From: Burkholderiaceae bacterium
GTDB lineage: Bacteria; Pseudomonadota; Gammaproteobacteria; Burkholderiales; Burkholderiaceae_C
DNA length: 64,000 nt
Direction of reading: 5' to 3'
NCBI GenBank assembly: GCA_030654805.1
Contig: JAURWR010000017.1
Coordinates: 1-64,000 of the forward strand
Within the stretch, counting starts at the first letter, position 1. Each line of letters opens with the position of its first letter. The position numbers and the translations under genes were made by a program. The notes beneath the pieces were generated by a model. It saw only the letters and a program-made list of their open reading frames with translations, searched no databases and was not told the origin of the DNA. Below, piece after piece: positions 7,538-16,122 of the stretch.

Positions 7538-9304
7538 GTGAAAACCAAGCCTGATCCTGTGGCCAGCGCGCCGCTCCTGCCGGGTGCCGACGGCACCGTG
7601 GCCGCGTTCGGTGCCACTGTGGCCGAAACGCTGAAATCGATGTCCCATCTCAGTCTGCCGGTGCCGTCGATGGCCCAGTTGCAGACCGACTACATCCAGC
7701 AGGCCACCGCCCTGTGGAACCAGTCCTTGCAGCAGTTTCAGGCGTTTGCTGGCGCGGCGATCGACAAGACGTCGGCGCCCGCCGAGAAGCCCGTGCTGGG
7801 TGATCGGCGCTTTGCCGCGCCCGACTGGACGTCCAACCCCGCCAGTGCATTCACGGCGCAGTTCTATCTGCTGAACGCGCGTACGTTGATGAACATGGCC
7901 GACCAATTGCATGGTGATGAAAAAACCAAGCAACGCATCCGCTTTGCAGTGCAGCAGTGGGTCGACGCTGCATCGCCGAGCAACTACCTGGCGCTGAACC
8001 CCGAGGCGCAGCGCAAGGCGCTCGAAACCAAGGGCGAAAGCATCACGCAAGGCCTGCAACACCTGTGGCACGACATCCGGCAGGGCCATGTGTCGCAGAC
8101 CGATGAAAGCCTGTTCGAGGTGGGCCGCAATGTGGCCACGTCCGAAGGTTCGGTGGTGTTCGAGAACGAGTTATTCCAGCTGCTCGAATACAAGCCGTTG
8201 ACGGCCAAGGTTCATGAACGGCCGATGCTGTTCGTGCCGCCGTGCATCAACAAGTACTACATCCTCGATCTGCAACCCGACAACTCGCTGATCCGCTACA
8301 CGGTGGAGCAAGGCCATCGCGTGTTTGTCATGAGTTGGCGCAACGCCGACGAGAGCATGGCGCAGTTCACCTGGGATCAGTACATCGAAGACGGCGTGAT
8401 CCGTGCGATCGAACTGGCACGCGACATCAGTGGCGCCGATCAGGTCAACACGCTGGGCTTCTGCATCGGCGGCACGCTGCTGACCACGGCGCTTGCGGTT
8501 CTGGCCTCGCGCGGCGAGAAGCCGGCGTCCAGCATGACGCTGCTGACGACGCTGCTCGACTTCAGCAACACCGGCATCCTCGATCTTTTCATCGACGAAC
8601 CGATGGTGCGCATGCGCGAGACCTCGATCGGGCTGGACAGTCCGAAGGGTGGCGGTCTGCTCAAAGGCCAGGAACTGGCATCGACCTTCAGCTTTCTGCG
8701 GCCGAACGATCTGGTCTGGAACTACGTGGTCGGCAATTACCTGAAGGGCGAAACGCCGCCCCCGTTCGACCTGCTGTACTGGAACAACGACAGCACCAAC
8801 CTGCCCGGCCCGATGTACTGCTGGTATCTGCGCAACACCTACCTGGAAAACCGCCTGATGAAGCCGGGTGACCTCGTGGTGTGCGGCGAACCGCTCGATC
8901 TGTCGCTTCTGGACACGCCCGCCTACATCTATGCCTCGCGCGAGGACCACATCGTCCCGTGGGATGCAGCGTATCGCAGCACCCAGGTGCTGGCCGGCAA
9001 CAAGCGGGGCAGCAAGAGCGGCAACCGCTTCGTGCTGGGGGCGTCCGGGCACATCGCCGGAGTCATCAATCCGCCCGCCAAGAAGAAGCGCTGCCACTGG
9101 GTCGGTGGCAGCACGGCGTTGCCGGCCAGCGGCGAGGCGTGGTTCGACAAGGCCCAGGAGCAGCCCGGAAGCTGGTGGACCGATTGGGCGCAGTGGCTCG
9201 CCGGTCACGCCGGTAGGCAGATCGCCTCGCCGAAGGCAGCGGGCAGCCGCCGGTATCCGGTGATCGAGCCTGCGCCCGGCAGATATGTCAAACAGAAAGC
9301 TTGA
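7538..9304 (+). CDS. phaC: Class I polyhydroxyalkanoate synthase PhaC
   Basis: Polymerises (R)-3-hydroxyacyl-CoA into polyhydroxybutyrate on storage granules. GTG 7538 is taken as start because AAAGAGGAG stands just upstream and the resulting 588 residues match class I synthases (about 589). The open frame back to 7379 has no such support. The lipase-like box is GFCIGG with catalytic Cys309. Asp470 (SREDHIVPW) and His505 (GASGHIAGV) complete the triad. Compared with my recall of Cupriavidus PhaC, about 7 extra residues (Gly/Lys/Arg/Ser-rich, GNKRGSKSGN) lie between Asp and His. It is followed by phaA and phaB in the classic order. Confidence 0.96.
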   Translation: MKTKPDPVASAPLLPGADGTVAAFGATVAETLKSMSHLSLPVPSMAQLQTDYIQQATALWNQSLQQFQAFAGAAIDKTSAPAEKPVLGDRRFAAPDWTSNPASAFTAQFYLLNARTLMNMADQLHGDEKTKQRIRFAVQQWVDAASPSNYLALNPEAQRKALETKGESITQGLQHLWHDIRQGHVSQTDESLFEVGRNVATSEGSVVFENELFQLLEYKPLTAKVHERPMLFVPPCINKYYILDLQPDNSLIRYTVEQGHRVFVMSWRNADESMAQFTWDQYIEDGVIRAIELARDISGADQVNTLGFCIGGTLLTTALAVLASRGEKPASSMTLLTTLLDFSNTGILDLFIDEPMVRMRETSIGLDSPKGGGLLKGQELASTFSFLRPNDLVWNYVVGNYLKGETPPPFDLLYWNNDSTNLPGPMYCWYLRNTYLENRLMKPGDLVVCGEPLDLSLLDTPAYIYASREDHIVPWDAAYRSTQVLAGNKRGSKSGNRFVLGASGHIAGVINPPAKKKRCHWVGGSTALPASGEAWFDKAQEQPGSWWTDWAQWLAGHAGRQIASPKAAGSRRYPVIEPAPGRYVKQKA

Positions 9305-9386
9305 CGTCGATCAACTGGACATCGGCCGTTCGCCCCTCGGTTCGCGTTACCGTTGAGGGTTTTCTCATTCAACTCGGGAGTTCATC

Positions 9387-10568
9387 ATGAGCACAGACAT
9401 CGTCATCGTTTCAGCCGCCCGCACCGGTGTGGGCAAGTTTGGTGGCAGCCTCGCCAAGGTGTCGGCCTCGGCGCTCGGTTCGGTCGTGATCGCCGAAGTG
9501 CTCAAGCGCGCCGGCCTGACCGGCGAGCACGTCAGCGAAGTCATCATGGGTCAGGTACTGCAAGCGGGCACCGGCCAGAACCCGGCGCGACAGGCCTCGA
9601 TGGGCGCCGGTCTGCCGAACACGGTGCCGGCGATGACGATCAACAAGCTGTGCGGATCGGGCCTGAAGTCGGTGGCGCTGGCCGTGCAGGCAATTCGTGA
9701 CAACGACGCCGAGATTGTCGTGGCAGGTGGCCAGGAGAACATGAGCGCCGCGCCACACGTGCTGCCGGGTTCACGCGACGGCGTGCGGATGGGCGACTGG
9801 AAGCTGCTCGACACCATGCTGTCGGACGGCCTGACCGACGCGTTCAACCTGTACCACATGGGCGTCACCGCCGAGAACATTGCAAAGAAGTTCGGCATCA
9901 GCCGGGAAGCCCAGGATGCCTTCGCGCTGGCGTCGCAGATGAAGGCCGCCGCGGCGCAGGAAGCGGGTCGCTTCAACGACGAGATCGTCAACGTCAGCAT
10001 CCCGCAGCGCAAGGGCGATCCGGTGCTGTTCGGAACCGACGAATTCGTCAACCGCAAGTGTTCGGCTGATGGGCTGGCTGGATTGCGCGCCGCATTCGAC
10101 AAGGCTGGCAGCGTGACCGCCGGCAATGCCTCGGGCATCAACGATGGCGCCGCCGCGGTGCTGGTGATGAGTGCCGCACGCGCCGCAGCACTCGGCCTGA
10201 CGCCGATGGCACGCATCGCGAGTTACGCCAGTTCGGGGCTCGATCCTGCGATCATGGGCATGGGTCCGGTGTCTGCTTCGCAGCGTGCGCTGGCCCGCGC
10301 TGGCTGGAAGGCGGCTGACCTCGACCTGATGGAAGTCAACGAGGCTTTCGCGGCACAGGCGTGCGCGGTGAACCAGGAAATGGGCTGGGACACCAGCAAG
10401 ATCAACGTCAATGGCGGCGCCATCGCGATCGGCCACCCGATCGGCGCGTCCGGCTGCCGTGTGCTGGTGACGCTGCTTCACGAAATGCAAAAGCGCAACG
10501 CCAAGAAGGGCTTGGCCAGCCTGTGCATCGGTGGCGGCATGGGGATTGCGCTGACGGTCGAGCGTTGA
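9387..10568 (+). CDS. phaA: Acetyl-CoA acetyltransferase (beta-ketothiolase) PhaA
   Basis: 393 residues. Condenses two acetyl-CoA to acetoacetyl-CoA, the first step of polyhydroxybutyrate synthesis. Thiolase catalytic residues are in place: nucleophile Cys89 (NKLCGSG), His350 (GHPIGASG) and Cys380 (SLCIGGGMG). The start ATG 9387 has GGGAG six bases upstream. It sits 82 bp after phaC and about 100 bp before phaB, consistent with a phaCAB operon. It could also serve ketone-body or acetoacetate metabolism, but the position strongly favours the PHB role. Confidence 0.96.
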   Translation: MSTDIVIVSAARTGVGKFGGSLAKVSASALGSVVIAEVLKRAGLTGEHVSEVIMGQVLQAGTGQNPARQASMGAGLPNTVPAMTINKLCGSGLKSVALAVQAIRDNDAEIVVAGGQENMSAAPHVLPGSRDGVRMGDWKLLDTMLSDGLTDAFNLYHMGVTAENIAKKFGISREAQDAFALASQMKAAAAQEAGRFNDEIVNVSIPQRKGDPVLFGTDEFVNRKCSADGLAGLRAAFDKAGSVTAGNASGINDGAAAVLVMSAARAAALGLTPMARIASYASSGLDPAIMGMGPVSASQRALARAGWKAADLDLMEVNEAFAAQACAVNQEMGWDTSKINVNGGAIAIGHPIGASGCRVLVTLLHEMQKRNAKKGLASLCIGGGMGIALTVER

Positions 10569-10669
10569 ACAGCGCCAGGCGTCAGTGGCAACCCGGTTGA
10601 CCTCGAAGCGAGGCGGGGTGACCCTTGACGCCTGAGCGTGCGTCGTATGAATCCAAAGGAGTGAGACAA

Positions 10670-11407
10670 ATGAACAAGAAAATCGCCTACGTGACCGGCG
10701 GCATGGGTGGCATCGGAACCACCATGTGCCAGCGCCTTCATCGTGATGGTTTCACGGTGATCGCCGGTTGCGGTCCGAGCCGGGACTTCAAGAAATGGCT
10801 GGATGAGCAGAGCGCGCTGGGCTACACGTTCTACGCGTCGGTCGGCAACGTTGGCGACTGGGAGTCGACCGTCGCCGCGTTCCAGAAGGTCAAGGCCGAG
10901 CACGGCCCGATCGACGTGCTGGTCAACAACGCGGGCATCACCCGCGACGGCATGTTCCGCAAGATGAGCCGCGCCGATTGGGACGCGGTGATCGAGACCA
11001 ACCTGACCAGCCTGTTCAACGTGACCAAGCAGGTCATTGAAGACATGCTCGAAAAAGGCTGGGGCCGCATCATCAACATCAGCTCGGTCAACGGCGAAAA
11101 GGGCCAGTTCGGCCAGACCAACTACTCGGCCGCCAAGGCCGGCATGCACGGCTTCACGATGGCGCTGGCGCAGGAAGTCGCCAACAAGGGCGTGACGGTC
11201 AACACCGTCAGCCCCGGCTACATCGCGACCGACATGGTCAAGTCGATCCGCCAGGACGTGCTCGACAAGATCATTGCCGGCATCCCGGTCAAGCGCCTGG
11301 GCACGCCGGACGACATCGCGTCGATGGTGTCGTGGGTCGCGTCCGATGAATCCGGTTTCGCCACCGGCGCTGATTTCTCAATCAATGGCGGGTTGCACAT
11401 GGGGTGA
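10670..11407 (+). CDS. phaB: Acetoacetyl-CoA reductase PhaB
   Basis: 245 residues. NADPH-dependent reduction of acetoacetyl-CoA to (R)-3-hydroxybutyryl-CoA, the monomer used by PhaC. Short-chain dehydrogenase features are present: the TGGMGGIG nucleotide loop at 9-16, NNAG, and Ser139, Tyr152 and Lys156 in the SSVNGEKGQFGQTNYSAAK region. ATG 10670 is preceded by AAAGGAG, which decides the start over an in-frame codon at 10625. It ends the phaCAB run. The next gene is convergent mnmH, so no phaR regulator or phasin gene follows here. Confidence 0.96.
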   Translation: MNKKIAYVTGGMGGIGTTMCQRLHRDGFTVIAGCGPSRDFKKWLDEQSALGYTFYASVGNVGDWESTVAAFQKVKAEHGPIDVLVNNAGITRDGMFRKMSRADWDAVIETNLTSLFNVTKQVIEDMLEKGWGRIINISSVNGEKGQFGQTNYSAAKAGMHGFTMALAQEVANKGVTVNTVSPGYIATDMVKSIRQDVLDKIIAGIPVKRLGTPDDIASMVSWVASDESGFATGADFSINGGLHMG

Positions 11408-11428
11408 TTCCGGCTCGCCGCAGGGGGA

Positions 11429-12484
11429 TCAGTCCTGCAGCAGATCCTTCGCGACGCCAGCCAGTGTGCTGGCGTCGCCGTTTTGGGGATCGAGCTTCAG
11501 TGCGTCGGGAAAACCGACGAAATTGCGCTGCATCGATTGCAGGTACACCGGGTCGTAGTGGGTGACCAGCAGGTCCCGGACCACGCTCTCGATGCGTCCC
11601 GAGCGGGCGGCCTCCTGCCAGCCGTTGATCACCTCGTGGCCCCGCAGCGCGCGCAGCGCATCGAGCCGCGTGCAAAACGTTGGCACGTCGTTGACGAAGA
11701 AGGCGTAGTCCTCCATCAGCAGAGTGACGCGAGCATCAATCGGCAGGTCGAGGTGCACGCAGGGGGACGCGCGCATGCACTCGATCAGGCGCTCGGGAAC
11801 CCGCAGTTCGCCGACTTTGCGGCTTTCGCTTTCGACCCAGACCGGTCGCGCCGGATCGAAGTGGCGCATGGCATCCCACAGCCTCGAATCGAACCGCTTC
11901 TGCGTCGGCTGTGGGCTGCCGGGCACCAGACCGAGCACCGAGCCGCGGTGGTTGGCCAGCCCTTCGAGATCGAGCACCTGGGCACCTTGCGCCTGTAACT
12001 CGGCCAGCAGCCGGCTCTTGCCCGACCCGGTCTTTCCGCAAATCACTCGAAAGCGCAGCGTCAGCGGTTGTTCCTCGAGCGACTTCATCACCGCCCGGCG
12101 ATAGGCCTGGTAGCCGCCTTCGAGCACTTGAACCCGAAAGCCGATCTGGCTCAGCACCAGTGCCAGCGACCCGCTGCGCTGCCCGCCGCGCCAGCAGTAG
12201 ACCAGCGGCTGCCAGTCCCTGGGCTTGTCGAGGACGTGGCGCTCGATGTGCATCGCGATGTTGCGTGCGACCAGCGCCGCGCCGCGCTTGCGCGCGACGA
12301 ACGGTGAGATCTGCTTGTACTCGGTGCCGACCAGTGCCCGTTCGGCGTCGTTGAGGCTCGGCCAGTTGACGGCGCCGGGAAGCCTGTCCAGCGCGAACTC
12401 ACCCTCCGAGCGCGCATCGATGATCGCGTCGTAACCCTCCAGTCGCGCCAGACAGTCGTCGGCGGTGATCGGCGTCAGCGCCAT
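11429..12484 (-). CDS. mnmH: tRNA 2-selenouridine synthase (SelU/MnmH)
   Basis: 351 residues. Converts 2-thiouridine at the tRNA wobble position to 2-selenouridine through a geranylated intermediate, using selenophosphate. An N-terminal rhodanese domain carries the catalytic Cys97 in YCWRGGQRS. A P-loop GKTGSGKS follows at residues 150-157, which is the diagnostic rhodanese plus P-loop combination. Third in a minus-strand run map-glnD-mnmH, 39 bp after glnD. Its function implies a selD (selenophosphate synthetase) gene elsewhere in the genome. Confidence 0.93.
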   Translation of the reverse strand: MALTPITADDCLARLEGYDAIIDARSEGEFALDRLPGAVNWPSLNDAERALVGTEYKQISPFVARKRGAALVARNIAMHIERHVLDKPRDWQPLVYCWRGGQRSGSLALVLSQIGFRVQVLEGGYQAYRRAVMKSLEEQPLTLRFRVICGKTGSGKSRLLAELQAQGAQVLDLEGLANHRGSVLGLVPGSPQPTQKRFDSRLWDAMRHFDPARPVWVESESRKVGELRVPERLIECMRASPCVHLDLPIDARVTLLMEDYAFFVNDVPTFCTRLDALRALRGHEVINGWQEAARSGRIESVVRDLLVTHYDPVYLQSMQRNFVGFPDALKLDPQNGDASTLAGVAKDLLQD

Positions 12485-12523
12485 CGTCTCAATCCTTCGA
12501 GCGGCCCGAACTGTGCCGGTCCG

Positions 12524-15175
12524 TTATGCCGCGATTGCATCGAGCAGCTCCGTTTCGATCTCGATCTGTGTTCGGTTGTGTCGCAATGCGGCGCCATCGA
12601 TCAGGAAGGTGTCTTCGACGCGCTCGCCGAGGGTGGTGATCTTGGCCAGTTGCAGGTTGATCTGATGCCGGGCCAGCACGCGGGCAATCGCGTACAGCAG
12701 GCCCGAACGGTCGCTGGCCGACACGCCGAGCAACCAGTTCTGCGCGCGCTCATCGGGCCTCAGCGTGATCCGGGGTGTGACCGGGAACGACTTCACACGG
12801 CGCGACAGACGGCCACGGCTCGGCTCGGGCAAGGCCCCCTCGGAGGAGAGCGCCCGGCTGAGCTGGGTCTCGACCAGCAGGATCAGGTCGCGGTAATGGG
12901 ACGCCGGTGCGCCGTCGCGTGACGCCTCGAGTTGCGGGTTGATCACCTGGAAGGTGTCCAGCGCGCAGCCGGCTTTGGTCGTGTGTACCTTGGCGTCGAG
13001 AATGTTGAAGTGCGCACCGTCAAAGTAGCCGCAGATGCGCGCGAACAGGTCGGCGCGGTCGCGGGCGTAGACCACGACCTGCAAGCCCTCGCCGATCGGC
13101 GACACACGGGCCTTCACCACCGGCGATGCAGCATCCAGGTGCGCATGCAGAGACCGAGCGTGCCAGGCGATCTCGCCGACATCGTGGCGGGCAAAGTAGC
13201 TGATCGCCAGCGTGTTCCACAACGGCACTTCGACGTCGGGCGGCTGAAGCGCGAGGTTGAGCATGTGCCGGGCTTCCTGTTTGCGGGCATCGATCTCGGC
13301 GTCGAGGTGCGGTTGCGCGCCACCCAGAGCGCGCAGCGACGCCCTGTACAGGTCTTCGAGCAGCTTGCCCTTCCAGGCGTTCCAGACCTTCGGACTGGTG
13401 CCGCGGATGTCGGCCACCGTCAGCAGGTACAAGGCAGTCAGGCGCCGTTCGGTGCCGACGAGGTGCACGAAGGCCTGGATCACCGTCGGATCGCTCAGGT
13501 CTTCTTTCTGGGCCACGCGAGACATCGTCAGATGTGACTTGACGAGAAACTCGATCAGCGCAGCGTCTTCGCGCTCGATGGCGTGATCGCGGCAGAACCG
13601 CCGTGCCTCGGCGGCGCCGAGCACCGAGTGGTCTCCGCCGCGCCCTTTCGCTACGTCATGGAAGATGGCAGCGATGAACAGCACCCAGGGCTTGTCCCAT
13701 TGCAGCGCCAGCTGCGAACAGAACGGGTATTCATGCACATGCTCCGGGATGAAGAAGCGGCGCACATTGCGCAGCACCATCAGGATGTGCTGATCGACGG
13801 TGTAGACATGAAACAGGTCGTGCTGCATCTGACCGACGATGCGACGGAACACCCACAAATAGCGCCCGAGCACGCTGGTCTCGTTCATCAGCCGCATCGC
13901 ATGGGTATGTCCGTGCGGCGCGCGCAGGATGCGCATGAAGGTCGCGCGATTGACCGGGTCGCGGCGAAACTCGGCATTCATCAGGTCGCGCGAGTTGTAA
14001 AGCGCGCGCAACGTGCGGGCCGACAGGCCGGTGATGCCTCGCGTCGTCTGGTAGGTCAGGAACGTTTCCAGGATGACCTCGGGATGCCGCTGGTAAAGGT
14101 CGTCGCTGACCACCTCGAGCATGCCGTTGCGCTCAAGGAAGTGTTCGTCGATCGGGCGCATCGGCGCATCCTGGGAGCCATTGATGCGATCCTCGATGTT
14201 CAACATCAGGATCTGGTTCAACTGCACCACCGCCTTGGCTGCCCAGTAGTAGCGGCGCATCAGCACCTCGGAGGCGCGCTGGCCGTGTGTCGCGTGGTAG
14301 CCGAAGCTCTCGGCCACGGCGTTTTGCAGGTCGAAGACCAGCCGGTCCTCGCGCCGGCCGGCCACCAGGTGCAGCTTCGCGCGGATCAGCTTCAGCAGCC
14401 CTTCGTTGCGTTGCAGTTGCTTCATCTCGAACGGCGTCGCCAGTCCGCTGGCTGCCAGTTCGGTCCAGGTGCGCCCGAGCCCGGCTGCGCGTGCGACCCA
14501 GATGATCAGTTGCAGGTCGCGCAGACCGCCTGGGCTTTCCTTGCAGTTCGGTTCCAGCGAGTACGGCGTGTCCTCGAACTTCTGGTGCCGCTGGCGCATC
14601 TCCAGGACCTTGGCGCGCAGGAATGCGCGGGGTTGCATGGCCTGCGAGTTGTTGCGGCGAAACACATTGAAGCCTCGGCGCGATCCGCAGACGAAGCGGG
14701 ATTCGAGCAGCGCGGTGCGCACCGTGACGTCGCGCTCGGCCTCGGCCATGCACTCCTCGACGGTGCGCACGCTCGACCCGATTTCGAGGCCGATGTCCCA
14801 GCAGGCGGTGATGAACGATTCGACCGAGCGCTTCAATTCGGCTTGGGCGCCGGTGTTGGCGGTCAATCCCGAAGGCGCCAGCAACAGCACATCGACATCG
14901 GAGTGCGGGAACAACTCGCCTCGCCCGTAGCCGCCGACGGCCAGCAAGGCCGCATCGGTCGGCATGCCGCAACGCTCCCACAGGTCCATCACGGTGGCGT
15001 CGGCGTGGCGGGAGATCCCGCGGATCAATCGTGCTGCCGCCGGAGCCGTCGGGCGAGATGCCTCGAAATGGCGGATCAGCGCTTCCTTGCCCGCCTTGTA
15101 GCGCTGCCGCAGCTCGCCCAGCCGTTCAGCCGTCAGCGCGCCGTGCTCGTCCAGCTCGACGACAGACGAGGTCAC
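12524..15175 (-). CDS. glnD: Bifunctional uridylyltransferase/uridylyl-removing enzyme GlnD
   Basis: 883 residues, the usual size. Senses glutamine and adds or removes UMP on PII proteins, controlling nitrogen metabolism. The nucleotidyltransferase site is GGYGRGELFPHSDVD at about 81-95 with metal-binding Asp93 and Asp95. The HD phosphohydrolase motif FHDVAKGRGGDHS gives uridylyl-removing activity. Two ACT domains close the C-terminus (SDRSGLLYAIARVLARHQI region). It starts at GTG 15175, just 6 bp after the map stop, so it is likely coupled to map, a common betaproteobacterial order. Confidence 0.96.
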   Translation of the reverse strand: MTSSVVELDEHGALTAERLGELRQRYKAGKEALIRHFEASRPTAPAAARLIRGISRHADATVMDLWERCGMPTDAALLAVGGYGRGELFPHSDVDVLLLAPSGLTANTGAQAELKRSVESFITACWDIGLEIGSSVRTVEECMAEAERDVTVRTALLESRFVCGSRRGFNVFRRNNSQAMQPRAFLRAKVLEMRQRHQKFEDTPYSLEPNCKESPGGLRDLQLIIWVARAAGLGRTWTELAASGLATPFEMKQLQRNEGLLKLIRAKLHLVAGRREDRLVFDLQNAVAESFGYHATHGQRASEVLMRRYYWAAKAVVQLNQILMLNIEDRINGSQDAPMRPIDEHFLERNGMLEVVSDDLYQRHPEVILETFLTYQTTRGITGLSARTLRALYNSRDLMNAEFRRDPVNRATFMRILRAPHGHTHAMRLMNETSVLGRYLWVFRRIVGQMQHDLFHVYTVDQHILMVLRNVRRFFIPEHVHEYPFCSQLALQWDKPWVLFIAAIFHDVAKGRGGDHSVLGAAEARRFCRDHAIEREDAALIEFLVKSHLTMSRVAQKEDLSDPTVIQAFVHLVGTERRLTALYLLTVADIRGTSPKVWNAWKGKLLEDLYRASLRALGGAQPHLDAEIDARKQEARHMLNLALQPPDVEVPLWNTLAISYFARHDVGEIAWHARSLHAHLDAASPVVKARVSPIGEGLQVVVYARDRADLFARICGYFDGAHFNILDAKVHTTKAGCALDTFQVINPQLEASRDGAPASHYRDLILLVETQLSRALSSEGALPEPSRGRLSRRVKSFPVTPRITLRPDERAQNWLLGVSASDRSGLLYAIARVLARHQINLQLAKITTLGERVEDTFLIDGAALRHNRTQIEIETELLDAIAA

Positions 15176-15181
15176 AGGCGC

Positions 15182-15997
15182 TCAGGCCGTCACGGACTCG
15201 TTGACGAACTGCGGCGTTGCCGGGCTGCCGGCCGACAAGGTCAGCACCTCGTAGCCGGTCTCGGTGACAAGCACGGTGTGCTCCCACTGCGCCGACAGCG
15301 AGCGGTCCTTCGTGACGATGGTCCAGCCGTCGCCGGCCTCGCGGATCTCGCGGCGGCCGGCGTTGATCATCGGCTCGATCGTGAAGATCATCCCAGGCGT
15401 CAGCACTTCGAGCGTGCCTGGCTTGCCGTAATGCAGGACCTGCGGATCCTCGTGGAACTTGCGGCCGATGCCGTGGCCGCAGAACTCGCGCACCACCGAG
15501 AACCCGTTGTTTTCGGCGAATGTCTGGATCGCATTGCCGATGTCGCCGAGGCGCACGCCCGGTCGCACCTTCGCGATGCCGCGCCACATGGCGTCGTAGG
15601 TCATCTGGCACAGACGCTTGGCGGCGATCGAACCTTCACCGACGACGAACATCCGGCTGGTGTCGCCGTGCCAGCCTTCCTTGATGACGGTGATGTCGAT
15701 GTTGACGATGTCGCCGCTCTTCAGCGGTTTGCTGTTCGGAATGCCATGGCAAACCTGGTGATTGATCGAGGTGCAAACCGATTTCGGGTAGGGCGCGTAA
15801 CCCGGTGGCGCATAGTTGAGCGGAGCCGGAATGGCTTGCTGGACGTTCACCATGTAATCGTGAGCCAGCTTGTCGAGTGCTTCGGTGGTGATGCCTGGTT
15901 TCACGTGCGGTGTCAGCATGTCCAGCACTTCCGAGGCCAGCCGGCCGGCGATGCGCATGCCGTCGACGTCGGCGGCGTTCTTGATGGTGATCGTCAT
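15182..15997 (-). CDS. map: Type I methionine aminopeptidase
   Basis: 271 residues. Removes the initiator methionine from new proteins in the cytoplasm. The dinuclear metal site segments are seen: [19 protein letters not shown] (two Asp), [13 protein letters not shown] (His) and GMIFTIEPM (Glu), plus a final Glu near [12 protein letters not shown]. No N-terminal zinc-finger extension is present, so it is the short bacterial form. It is first in the map-glnD-mnmH run and divergent from purL, with 125 bp between the chosen starts. Confidence 0.96.
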   Translation of the reverse strand: MTITIKNAADVDGMRIAGRLASEVLDMLTPHVKPGITTEALDKLAHDYMVNVQQAIPAPLNYAPPGYAPYPKSVCTSINHQVCHGIPNSKPLKSGDIVNIDITVIKEGWHGDTSRMFVVGEGSIAAKRLCQMTYDAMWRGIAKVRPGVRLGDIGNAIQTFAENNGFSVVREFCGHGIGRKFHEDPQVLHYGKPGTLEVLTPGMIFTIEPMINAGRREIREAGDGWTIVTKDRSLSAQWEHTVLVTETGYEVLTLSAGSPATPQFVNESVTA

Positions 15998-16122
15998 GCA
16001 AACGATTATCTCACCCGACCCGTAAAATCGAGGGTCTACCCGTGGTGGCCCCGGCCTTCGCCGGGCTATCTGCGTCGATTGTTAACGCCCTGTCTGTCAC
16101 CCTCACACCCCGAGCGCCCCGC

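Noticed and set aside
10584-10625. CCTCGAAGCGAGG hairpin between phaA and phaB
   Set aside because: Short stem without T-run inside an operon; no clear role.
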